From: an uncultured Gemmatimonadota bacterium
Lineage (GTDB): Bacteria > Gemmatimonadota > Gemmatimonadetes > Gemmatimonadales > Gemmatimonadaceae
Direction of reading: 5' to 3'
DNA: 64,000 nucleotides
Assembly: GCA_902826615.1 (NCBI GenBank)
Contig: CADEFN010000002.1
Span: 372,001-436,000, forward strand
Numbering within the stretch: the first letter of the stretch is position 1; the number at the start of each line of letters is the position of its first letter. The notes beneath the pieces were generated by a model. It saw only the letters and a list, made by a program, of their open reading frames with translations, was not told where the DNA came from and did no database searches. A program made the translations under genes and the position numbers. Positions 1-7,778 of this stretch are shown in pieces.

Positions 1-696
1 CGCACGCTCGCTGCACGTTTCACTCGCGCCGGCGTGCGCAAGGAATGGTGCAAACCAGTAGACCTCATCGGGTGCAATTCGGCCGAAGCCAAAGCGGTTC
101 TCCCCACCCCAGATTTCGCACGCCCGCTCGGGCAGCCGTGCGGACACACTCAGGCGTGCCACACCGCGATAGCAGCTTTGCCCGCTGTACCTCAGCGTGG
201 CGTCGGGGAAGATCGACTGCCTGACGAGTGAATGGATTCCATCGGCACCCACCAGCACATCACACGTGACGTCGGTGCCGTCGTCAAAGTGTGCCGTGAC
301 CCCAGCCGGTTGCTGCACCAGCGACCGGAACACTTTCCCCAGGTGTAGCGTGCCAGGCTGAAGGTGCCCGGCAAGTACGTGATGCAGCTGGGCCCGGTGG
401 ATGAAGACCATCGGCTGACCGTGCGACTCGGGTCCCGCGTCAAATGTCGCGCGACTCAGCAGGTCGTCGCCCTCCCAGACCTCGGCGCCTTCGAGGACCA
501 TCCCCGCACGACGCACCGACTCCGAGACGCCAAGCTGCGAGAGTACGTACATGGCGTTAGGCGGCACCCCAATGCCCGCCCCAACCGGCCTGAACTCGGC
601 CGCGGCCTCGAACACCTCGGCGTGGATGCCATGCTGCTGCAGTGCAATCGCGGTCGTGAGCCCGCCAATGCCACCACCGATGATCACAACACGCAC
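1..696 (-). CDS. FAD-dependent monooxygenase (C-terminus beyond window)
   Basis: Aromatic-hydroxylase-type flavoprotein of the salicylate hydroxylase/zeaxanthin epoxidase family; substrate unknown. Translating the minus strand from a GTG at 696 gives 232 open codons that run off the left edge. The N-terminus VVIIGGGIGGLT is the GxGxxG dinucleotide-binding fold, an HR pair follows near residue 108, and VGADGIHS at about 149-156 is the GD/DG motif of this family. A purine-rich GGGAGGGG lies just upstream of GTG and supports the start. It is divergent from the S9 peptidase gene. The GTG start is more likely than any internal ATG because the nucleotide-binding motif begins within four residues of it. 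Confidence 0.87.
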   Translation of the reverse strand, partial: MRVVIIGGGIGGLTTAIALQQHGIHAEVFEAAAEFRPVGAGIGVPPNAMYVLSQLGVSESVRRAGMVLEGAEVWEGDDLLSRATFDAGPESHGQPMVFIHRAQLHHVLAGHLQPGTLHLGKVFRSLVQQPAGVTAHFDDGTDVTCDVLVGADGIHSLVRQSIFPDATLRYSGQSCYRGVARLSVSARLPERACEIWGGENRFGFGRIAPDEVYWFAPFLAHAGASETCSERA

Positions 697-1005
697 GAGC
701 CCCTCCCGCTCCCGGACTGGGGGAGCAACCCGTCGCATGGTGTGCACGGGCGCAGCCCGGGCAATCCCGGGCGACTGATATTGATCATGTCCGTCATGGT
801 TTCGTTTTTGAGCTACGCGGCCCTGGTGCCCGCCCGTTCATGTTATCGCCTCCCGAGACAGGCCACATGAACCGAAGGACCCGGGTCATCCGACCCTGAG
901 GACTTGCCAGTCGCCTCTTTTCCCGGACCATTCGGCACCTGACCTGCTGCGCTTCCCGGTACCGGAGCACATCTTGGAGGCGTTCCCGTTCCCCGGACAT
1001 TGCCC
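697..1005. promoter_or_regulatory. Divergent intergenic region, monooxygenase / S9 peptidase
   Basis: About 310 bases separate the two divergent starts. It must hold both promoters. I see no convincing -35/-10 pair, tRNA or small ORF with family features. A short imperfect dyad around CATGTCCGTCATG (787-799) could be an operator, but its arms are only 4-5 bases long. There is no Shine-Dalgarno close to the ATG at 1006; the nearest GGAGG is about 25 bases upstream. Confidence 0.35.
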
Positions 1006-3069
1006 ATGCGCTCAGCCGTACCGTTCCTTCTTCTGGCCCTTGCTGCGATCCCCGCGGCAGCCCAGCGCCCCATGACCATCGACGACATGATGGACCTCAA
1101 GAATGTGGGGTCTGTTCAGGTCTCACCCGATGGGTCTCGCATTCTCTACACCATCAGCGGCTGGGAGCATCCGGCCGCGAAGGACACCAGCAAGGGTGAC
1201 CGCCACGACATGCGATCGCATGTCTGGATGATCCGAAAGGATGGCACCGGCAACCGGCAGCTGACATTTGGAGAGCGTGGTGAGTCCGCGCCGACCTGGT
1301 CGCCGGATGGTCAGTACATCGCCTTTGTCACAGCGCGTGGTGCGGCGACGGGCGAGGACGGCCCTCGGCCGCAGATCTGGCTGATGCACGCCGATGGCGG
1401 CGAGGCCTTTGCTCTTACCACGGCTCGCGATGGTGTGGGCGGCTACACCTGGTCCCCGGACTCCCGCTCGATCGCCTATCTCACCACCGACTCGCTCACA
1501 CGCGAGGCCGAGGCCCGAACACGACGCCGCGATGACCCCAAGACGTTTGAAGGGGATCAGCGTATGTCGCACGCCTGGGTAATCAACGTGGCGAGCAAGC
1601 AGGCCTCCAAGATCACCAGTGGCGCTTTCTCAGTGGCGGGCACACCGGCGTGGGCCCCGGACAGCAAACGTCTCGCCGTGCTGACACGTCCCTCCACCCT
1701 CATTCGTGATGAACGACGTGAGGCGTGGATTGTGACGGTGGACAGCAAGGCCACCGAGAAGATTGCGGTACCGGCAAACGTGACGATGCAGGGTACGCCG
1801 GCCTGGTCACCCGATGGCCGCATGCTGGCCTTTGGCGGTCTGGCAGAAGACTGGAAGCCTAACGCTGACGGGATGTATCCCCGTTCACTGCGCAACACGA
1901 CGTTGTACCTGTACGATGTCGCCGCGAAGAGCTCGAAGAGTGCGGCCAGTCCACAGCTGGACAACTCGGTGGGCAACATGCGCTGGACCAAGGATGGAGG
2001 CCGCATCCACCTGTCGGTGCAGGAAGGTGTGTACGGCAACCTGTACGAGTACACGGTGGCCTCGGGTCAGTACCGCCGAGTGACGTCGAACATGCTGGTG
2101 CGCGCGCCGTCGTTGTCGGACGACGAACGCACGGTCGCCTTTGCCATGGACACCCCGACGTCGCCGGCCAACGTGTACGTGACCGACGCCTCCTTCGCGA
2201 GCCCTCGCAAGATCACCGACGTCAATCCGCAGCTGGCGGGTATGGCGTTAGGCGAGTCCGAAGTGATCCAGTGGAAGAGCACCGACGGCTGGACAGTGGA
2301 GGGTGTGTTGCTCAAGCCCGTCGGCTATCGCCCCGGCCAGCGCTATCCGCTCAAGGTGGATGTCCATGGTGGCCCGACCGGTGCACACACCAACGGCTTC
2401 CGCGCCAACTGGGGATCGCCGGGTCAGATCTACGCCGGGCAGGGCTGGGCGGTGTTGTATCCCAACCCCCGCGGCTCCACGGGCTACGGCGAAAAGTTCA
2501 TGCGCGGCAACATCAAGGATTGGGGTGGTGGTGACTTCCGCGACATCATGACCGGGGTCGATGAGCTGGTGAAACGCGGCGTCGCAGACTCAACGCGTCT
2601 CGCCGTGACCGGATGGAGCTACGGCGGCTACATGACGGGCTGGGTCGTCTCGCAGACGGGGCGATTCAAGGCTGCCATGATGGGCGCCGGTCTCTCCAAC
2701 ATGGAAAGCATGTATGGCACCACCGACATTCCGGGATACATCGGAACGTTCTACGATGGCATGCCGCAACTGGACGGCACCCTCAACAACAAGTCGCTCG
2801 AGTTCTATCGCTCACGCTCGGCCATTCAGTACTCGTCGAAGGTGACCACGCCGCTGCTCATGTTGCACGGCAGCAACGACGAGCGGGTCCCGATTGGCCA
2901 GCCGATGGAGTACTTCCGCAACCTGAAGGATCGCGGCAAGACGGTGGACCTGGTGTTTTACCCGCGCGAAGGGCACGGTCTTGGCGAGTACTACCACCAG
3001 ATCGACAAGGTGCGCCGCGAGAACGAGTGGCTCACCCGCTTCACGTTAGGCAAGCAGGTCTTGCAGTAG
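1006..3069 (+). CDS. Secreted prolyl oligopeptidase family serine peptidase (S9)
   Basis: 687-residue exported dipeptidyl/oligopeptidase-like enzyme of family S9 (DPP IV/acylaminoacyl-peptidase type). Residues 1-20 are a signal peptide (hydrophobic LLLALAAIPAAAQ). Residues about 30-400 are a WD40-like beta-propeller with repeated SPDG and W(S/A)PDS blades. Residues about 430-687 are the alpha/beta-hydrolase domain with nucleophile Ser538 in GWSYGGY, Asp625 in GSNDERVP and His657 in EGHGLG. The triad is complete. I use ATG 1006 rather than the in-frame TTG two codons earlier because the signal peptide starts MRSAVPF. It probably degrades short peptides in the periplasm or outside the cell. Confidence 0.93.
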   Translation: MRSAVPFLLLALAAIPAAAQRPMTIDDMMDLKNVGSVQVSPDGSRILYTISGWEHPAAKDTSKGDRHDMRSHVWMIRKDGTGNRQLTFGERGESAPTWSPDGQYIAFVTARGAATGEDGPRPQIWLMHADGGEAFALTTARDGVGGYTWSPDSRSIAYLTTDSLTREAEARTRRRDDPKTFEGDQRMSHAWVINVASKQASKITSGAFSVAGTPAWAPDSKRLAVLTRPSTLIRDERREAWIVTVDSKATEKIAVPANVTMQGTPAWSPDGRMLAFGGLAEDWKPNADGMYPRSLRNTTLYLYDVAAKSSKSAASPQLDNSVGNMRWTKDGGRIHLSVQEGVYGNLYEYTVASGQYRRVTSNMLVRAPSLSDDERTVAFAMDTPTSPANVYVTDASFASPRKITDVNPQLAGMALGESEVIQWKSTDGWTVEGVLLKPVGYRPGQRYPLKVDVHGGPTGAHTNGFRANWGSPGQIYAGQGWAVLYPNPRGSTGYGEKFMRGNIKDWGGGDFRDIMTGVDELVKRGVADSTRLAVTGWSYGGYMTGWVVSQTGRFKAAMMGAGLSNMESMYGTTDIPGYIGTFYDGMPQLDGTLNNKSLEFYRSRSAIQYSSKVTTPLLMLHGSNDERVPIGQPMEYFRNLKDRGKTVDLVFYPREGHGLGEYYHQIDKVRRENEWLTRFTLGKQVLQ

Positions 3070-3113
3070 GGTACAGGACTGGCTTCAAGTCATTATAGTT
3101 CCGCCTTCGCAAG

Positions 3114-3151
3114 CGCCGCCGGACGGGTCACTCTGACACGGTCCGGCGGCG
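3114..3151 (+). terminator. GC-rich hairpin after S9 peptidase gene
   Basis: Perfect 11-bp inverted repeat, CGCCGCCGGAC (3114-3124) and GTCCGGCGGCG (3141-3151), with a 16-base loop, 45 bases after the stop codon. There is no T-run after it, so it could be a weak terminator or an RNA-stabilising stem rather than a canonical intrinsic terminator. Confidence 0.55.
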
Positions 3152-3170
3152 TCTCACGATCCCGCTTCTC

Positions 3171-3533
3171 ATGCCTCCCCGTTCCTGGCTCTGCACGTAC
3201 TGCGGAACCGAAACTGCGGCGCCCCTGCGTCCCGGCAGCAACTGGGTTGCCGCGGCACTGGCCGTGCCATTCGTCATTCCGGCGCTGGTGTACACGGCGT
3301 GGCGCTACACGTCAAAGAACCTGGTGTGCCCCATCTGTCGGCATGCCCAGCTGATCCCGGGTGACGCACCGCTGGCTCGCACGTGGCGTGCGCAGGGGTG
3401 GGTCTCGGGTCAACCATTGCCAACCGGCACAACCGACCCGCGTCTCGAACGCATCGAGCAGGCGATAGACGCTATTGCCACCGAAGTGGATCGCGTAGGG
3501 CACCTGCAGCGGCAGGTGCAACGCCTTCCCTGA
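3171..3533 (+). CDS. Small zinc-ribbon membrane protein with C-terminal coiled coil
   Basis: 120-residue hypothetical protein. It opens with a CTYC pair (residues 8-11), has one hydrophobic segment (about 25-42, VAAALAVPFVIPALVYTAW), then a second CPIC pair (about 53-56). The two CxxC knuckles would form one zinc ribbon split by the membrane-like helix. The C-terminus (about 88-118, LERIEQAIDAIATEVDRV) is a heptad-like amphipathic helix suited to self-association. It starts at ATG 3171 with no Shine-Dalgarno. I do not recognise a named family. It sits alone between the hairpin at 3114 and a decayed gene on the other strand. Confidence 0.7.
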   Translation: MPPRSWLCTYCGTETAAPLRPGSNWVAAALAVPFVIPALVYTAWRYTSKNLVCPICRHAQLIPGDAPLARTWRAQGWVSGQPLPTGTTDPRLERIEQAIDAIATEVDRVGHLQRQVQRLP

Positions 3534-3600
3534 CCCTGCAAGATCGGCGTCGGACTTCCGACTCACCGACCCACAAGGCCGGACTGAAGCGGGCCGAGTG

Positions 3601-4374
3601 TCAGGGTGTGCGCAGCGGAATGTTGAACTGCGGCGGCGCTGTTGGAGTCAGCAGGCGGTGGAGCTGCGGCAGGTCGACGGAGAGCAGCACCAGCATGAGC
3701 ACAGCCGCGACGATCACGGCAGCCATCAGCGGCCCGTCGCGATAGAGCCGCTCAGGGTTCTGCGCCGCGCTGTCCGGCTGAAGGGCCACGCGCAGGTACA
3801 GCGCCATCACCAGCGCGACCGCGGGAAAGGCGAGCAGCAGCTCGATGCGATACCGCATGATGAACGCCCCGAAAAACAACATCGACGCCGCCGCGTAGAA
3901 CATGACGGAGACCAGCAGGCGGTCGGTTGTGTACACCGCAAAACTGCGCCGATAACTGGCCGCGCGGGCCGGATCGTTGATCTGGCGAAACTCGGCAAAC
4001 CGCTTGAGCGCCATGAAGTAGGAGCCGATCATCCAGTAGCTCAGCAGCAGGGACGCCGGCGGCAACGTGGCGCTGGTGACGATGAACCATCCCGCCACCA
4101 TACGGAGGGGGTTGTTCACGGACTCCGAAAGCACATCGAGGTACGCGCGATCCTTGGTTCGCACCGGGGGCACATTGTACGCGCAGGCGCACAGCCATAA
4201 CACGAGGAGGGTGCCCGCGAACCAGGGACCCAGCTGCCCCGCCGCCAGCATGGCCACCCCGAACAGCAGCAGCCACTGGGCCCAGGCCAGGGGCAGCTTT
4301 ACCTGGCCCGCCGGGATTGGACGTGTGTGTTTGGTGGGGTGGAGCGTCAGAGTGTCTGCGGACCGTTTGACCGA
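3601..4374 (-). pseudogene. UbiA-family prenyltransferase, 5'-truncated remnant
   Basis: The open frame encodes the C-terminal two-thirds of a UbiA superfamily membrane prenyltransferase. It reads HPTKHTRPIPAG, several membrane helices, then YNVPPVRTKDRAYLDVL, which matches the second Asp-rich loop. Upstream in frame lies a TAG (4375-4377). The N-terminal helices and the first prenyl-diphosphate motif (NDxxDxxxD), which should precede HPxKxxRPI, are missing in every frame I read. A GTG at 4257 could start a 218-residue product, but that would lack even HPTK. The 265 bases from 4375 to 4639 hold no recognisable coding sequence. The closest functional relatives are probably decaprenyl-phosphate phosphoribosyltransferase-like proteins. 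Confidence 0.75.
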
Positions 4375-4639
4375 CTACCATGAGGTTCGCCACTCAAAGG
4401 CGCAAAGCCCGTCAGGACTTGGGGTTACGCCGGTCCCGGCCGGCCAGGCATCGCGGCACAGGGACTACAGGAGTTGTTGTTCAGCGGGCGAATAATTGAG
4501 CGGCTGTTGGACCCCTGCCGCACCATCGCGGAACGGCGCACACAGGTTCTGTCCATTCGCCCGAATCTCGCGGCCCTGCCGCTCCAGATGTGTTCCGATC
4601 TGACCTAATGGAATGAAGGCGCCCAAGGGCTTGGACTCG

Positions 4640-7318
4640 TCACTCCTGTCGTAGCGCCTCCAACGGATTGAGGCGGGATGCACGGCGGGCCGGCAGATAC
4701 CCGGCCGCCAGCGTCGCGGCACCCAACAGCAGCACGGAGCCCACAAGGATGAAGGGCTCTCGCGGTGTGACACCAAACAGAAAGCCCTCCACCAGACGCG
4801 TCGTGGCAAAGACTCCCGCCAATCCCAGTATGGAGCCCAGGGCCAGGACTCTCGTCACCTCCCCAAGCACCCCGCTCGACACCTGACTCGGGGCTGCACC
4901 CAGGGCGAGCCGAACGCCGATCTCGCCGCGGCGCCTGGCCACCGAATAGGACATTGTGCCATACAGGCCAATCATGGCCAGGAGGAGCGCCAGCCCGCCA
5001 AAGAACAAGGAGAGTGTGGCGAGGAGTCGATCAGTCCGGATGGTGTCGCGGACTTGCACCTCGAGCTCCCGGAAACTCACCGTCGCGCGCGGCGCCATCT
5101 CGGCCAGCGCCGCAATGACCGCGGTACGAAGTGCCATCGGAGGCCCAGGCGATCTGAGGGTAAACTCGACACCGCTGTTGTACTCGAGGTCTTGGGCCAT
5201 CGGCAGAAAAAGCTGCATGGCCGCAGGCTCACGGATGGAGCGGTACGCCGCGTCAGACACCACCCCCACCACCTCGAAGCTCTGCGACGTGCCGTTCCCG
5301 CGTGCGATTTTGAATGTGCCGCCCACAGGGCTGCGCGAGGGGAAGAGCCGCTTGGCGGCAGTCTCATTGATGATCGCAACCTTGGCAGCGCCCGCTCTAT
5401 CGACCGCGCCGTAGTCGCGGCCAGCGAGCAGGCGCATGCCGAGGGTCGAGAAATACCCATCCCAGATGAGGTTGACCCATACCATACCGTCCTCGGGCTT
5501 GGCGAAGGTGACGCCCGGAGCCTGTACCTCATCGTTCCATGTGCTTGGCGCCAGCGGGGTTCGCCATGATGCGCTTGCAGCCGTGACGCCCGGGATCGCT
5601 CGAAGTCGCGCGAGCGTCTGACGCTGGAGTTCCACTCGCGCCTCCGGTGCGAGACCGCTCCACCGCAGATTGGCTTCCGCGATCAGCAGCCCGCCGGTCT
5701 CAAAGCCTTTGTCAACACCGGCGACAGCGCGAAAGCTCCCTAATAGAAGGGCCGCGCTGGTAACCAGCATGAGCGACAGCGCCACCTGCGCCACCACCAG
5801 GGACTTTCCGACCCCAAACCGTGTGCGCGCTTCCACCACCCCTCGCCCACCGGCCTTGAGGGCATCCTGCGGATCGATGCGAAGGGCGCGCCAGGCCGGT
5901 GCGAGTCCAAACAGCAGGGCCGTGAGTACAGCGGTGCCAGCAGTAAACGCGAGCACGCGCCCATCGACGCCCAGATCGAGAAAGACGCGGTCCCGGGAGG
6001 TCTCGAGAAAGCGCACGAGCAGCCGACTCCCCTGGTACGCGAATCCGATCCCCAGCGTCGCTCCAGCAATCGACAGCAGGAGTCCCTCGGTGAAGAGCAG
6101 CCGCACCACACGCCCACGTCCAGCGCCGAGGGCAACTCGTACCGCCAGCTCACGTTGCCTCGCTTCGGCCCGCACCAGCATGAGGTTGGCCACATTGGCG
6201 CATGCCACCAGCAGCACCACCGCGACAATCGCCATCAGTACCATCAACGCACCAGAGTACGTGCCCCGCAGACCGGACAGCTCTCCAAGCGACTCTGCGG
6301 CGTGAAACGTGTTGTCGAGGTAGCTCTTCTGGTTCTCCGCTGACCAGTTGGCCGGCAGGGTGTTGCTGAACCAGGCAGCTGATGCTGGGCGCAGCATTTC
6401 GTTGGCCTGCGCGAGCGTTGTCGGCGGCGCAAGCCGCGCGAGCACACGCAGAAACCACAAGCTGCGATGCTGCAAGAAACCGCTCTCGGGCGAAAGCACA
6501 GGCTGGGCGCATAACGGGATATAGAAGGCGGGCGCCCGACCAGCTTCGAGGCCGGTGAATCGCGGATCTGCCACACCAATGATCTCGATCTGCTTTCCCG
6601 AGAACGCAATCGTCCGCCCCACGACGGCGGGGTCTGCCCCCAGCTGCGATTGCCAGAAACCGTGACTCACCACCGTCATGGCGGGACATCCCGGCACATC
6701 GTCGCCAGCCGTGAGCACGCGTCCGCGCGACGCGCCAACGCCCAGCGTGCTGAAGAATGACCCACTCACCCACAGACCGTCTGCCGGCCGCTCTTCGCCG
6801 ATGTCCGTCAGATTCACCTGCATGCCGCCGTAGGCCAGCACACTCGCAAAGGGATGTGACCCGTCGCGAATTTGCTCCCAGAGGGGATTGGTGACCTCAG
6901 AGATCCGGTCCTCGGACATGGAGACTACGACCAGCTCCTGCGGGTCCTTCACCGGAAGGTCACGCAGCATGACGGCGTTGATCAAACTGAAGATAGCGGT
7001 ATTGGCGCCGATGCCTAACGCGAGCGAGAGAATGGCCACCAGGGTGAACCCGCGGCTCGCCCGCAATCCGCGCGCGGCATACCGCACATCGCGCCAGGCG
7101 GTGTCGAGCCACAGGGCCAGATCGGCGTCGCGCGTGGCTTCGCCGAGGCTTGGCGCGTGACCGAACCTTCGCTGCGCTTCACGACGAGCCGCCTCGCGTG
7201 CCATGCCACCCGACACCAGTTCGTCCTCGCGCTCGGCGATGTGAAAGGCCAACTCGCGTTCGATGTCCTGTGACACACGGCTGCCACGAAAGACGTTCAC
7301 TACCTTCGACCACCACAT
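4640..7318 (-). CDS. ADOP-type ABC transporter permease (MacB/FtsX family)
   Basis: 892-residue permease of the type annotated as ADOP in acidobacteria and relatives. Residues about 1-70 are the ADOP N-terminal helical domain (ERELAFHIAEREDEL). Then come two tandem MacB-PCD/FtsX units: a first TM helix (FTLVAILSLALGIGANTAIF), a periplasmic core, three TM helices with VLLVACANVANLMLVRAEAR, then a second unit ending with the NPLEALRQE signature. No ATPase is encoded beside it. It lies 22 bases downstream of a PadR gene, so the two form a repressor-plus-target operon. Substrate unknown; MacB-like permeases usually act in mechanotransmission or efflux. Confidence 0.9.
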   Translation of the reverse strand: MWWSKVVNVFRGSRVSQDIERELAFHIAEREDELVSGGMAREAARREAQRRFGHAPSLGEATRDADLALWLDTAWRDVRYAARGLRASRGFTLVAILSLALGIGANTAIFSLINAVMLRDLPVKDPQELVVVSMSEDRISEVTNPLWEQIRDGSHPFASVLAYGGMQVNLTDIGEERPADGLWVSGSFFSTLGVGASRGRVLTAGDDVPGCPAMTVVSHGFWQSQLGADPAVVGRTIAFSGKQIEIIGVADPRFTGLEAGRAPAFYIPLCAQPVLSPESGFLQHRSLWFLRVLARLAPPTTLAQANEMLRPASAAWFSNTLPANWSAENQKSYLDNTFHAAESLGELSGLRGTYSGALMVLMAIVAVVLLVACANVANLMLVRAEARQRELAVRVALGAGRGRVVRLLFTEGLLLSIAGATLGIGFAYQGSRLLVRFLETSRDRVFLDLGVDGRVLAFTAGTAVLTALLFGLAPAWRALRIDPQDALKAGGRGVVEARTRFGVGKSLVVAQVALSLMLVTSAALLLGSFRAVAGVDKGFETGGLLIAEANLRWSGLAPEARVELQRQTLARLRAIPGVTAASASWRTPLAPSTWNDEVQAPGVTFAKPEDGMVWVNLIWDGYFSTLGMRLLAGRDYGAVDRAGAAKVAIINETAAKRLFPSRSPVGGTFKIARGNGTSQSFEVVGVVSDAAYRSIREPAAMQLFLPMAQDLEYNSGVEFTLRSPGPPMALRTAVIAALAEMAPRATVSFRELEVQVRDTIRTDRLLATLSLFFGGLALLLAMIGLYGTMSYSVARRRGEIGVRLALGAAPSQVSSGVLGEVTRVLALGSILGLAGVFATTRLVEGFLFGVTPREPFILVGSVLLLGAATLAAGYLPARRASRLNPLEALRQE

Positions 7319-7340
7319 AGGCTGTCCCTCGGGAAAACGA

Positions 7341-7676
7341 TCAGGCGTACCTCAGAACCCGCTGCACACCGTCGCGCAGTCGAGCCCAGGTGGCTTCTTC
7401 GGACTCGAGCTGCTTTTTCCCCGCGGCCGTGAGGGTGTAGAACCGCGCCTGGCGATTTTTCTCGGTGGTGCCCCACTCGGCCTTCACCAGTCCATCCTGT
7501 TCCATCCGATGAAGGGCCGGATAGAGTGAGCCCTCTTCCACCCGCAGCTGTTCGGCCGACACCCGCTGGATGTGCGAGGTGATGGCATACCCGTGCATGC
7601 GGCCCTGCCGGGCCAGGGTCTTGAGCACGAGGAGGTCGAGGGTGCCTTGCAGGATGTCGTTCTTGGCGCGTCTCAT
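7341..7676 (-). CDS. PadR family transcriptional repressor
   Basis: 111-residue winged-helix regulator. Features typical of the short PadR class are LQGTLDLLVLKTL at about 9-21, HGYAITSHI, the recognition-helix/wing region EEGSLYPALHRMEQDGL, and ARFYTLTAAGKKQLE. It precedes an ADOP permease gene in the same direction and is expected to repress both. Start ATG 7676. A sigma-70-like promoter and a dyad lie directly upstream. Confidence 0.93.
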   Translation of the reverse strand: MRRAKNDILQGTLDLLVLKTLARQGRMHGYAITSHIQRVSAEQLRVEEGSLYPALHRMEQDGLVKAEWGTTEKNRQARFYTLTAAGKKQLESEEATWARLRDGVQRVLRYA

Positions 7677-7687
7677 ACTGAGCTGTC

Positions 7688-7734
7688 TATGCCTAAGTAG
7701 CTGGGTATATGTGATGCCCGGTCAGGTGTGTCAA
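7688..7734 (-). promoter_or_regulatory. Promoter and candidate PadR operator for padR-ADOP operon
   Basis: Read on the minus strand there is TTGACA (7734-7729), a 17-base spacer and CATATA (7711-7706). This is the best sigma-70-like promoter in the window. An imperfect dyad, TATGCC (7688-7693) and GGTATA (7704-7709), overlaps and follows the -10, just before the padR start. A repressor bound there would block initiation, consistent with autoregulation. Function is inferred from position and symmetry. Confidence 0.6.
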
Positions 7735-7778
7735 TGCTTGACGGCTGTCGGATGCATCAGCGCCATGAGGGCATCCGG

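Noticed and set aside
3601-4257. Functional 218-residue UbiA enzyme from GTG 4257
   Set aside because: It would lack the first prenyl-diphosphate motif, HPTK and RPI, which are needed for catalysis.
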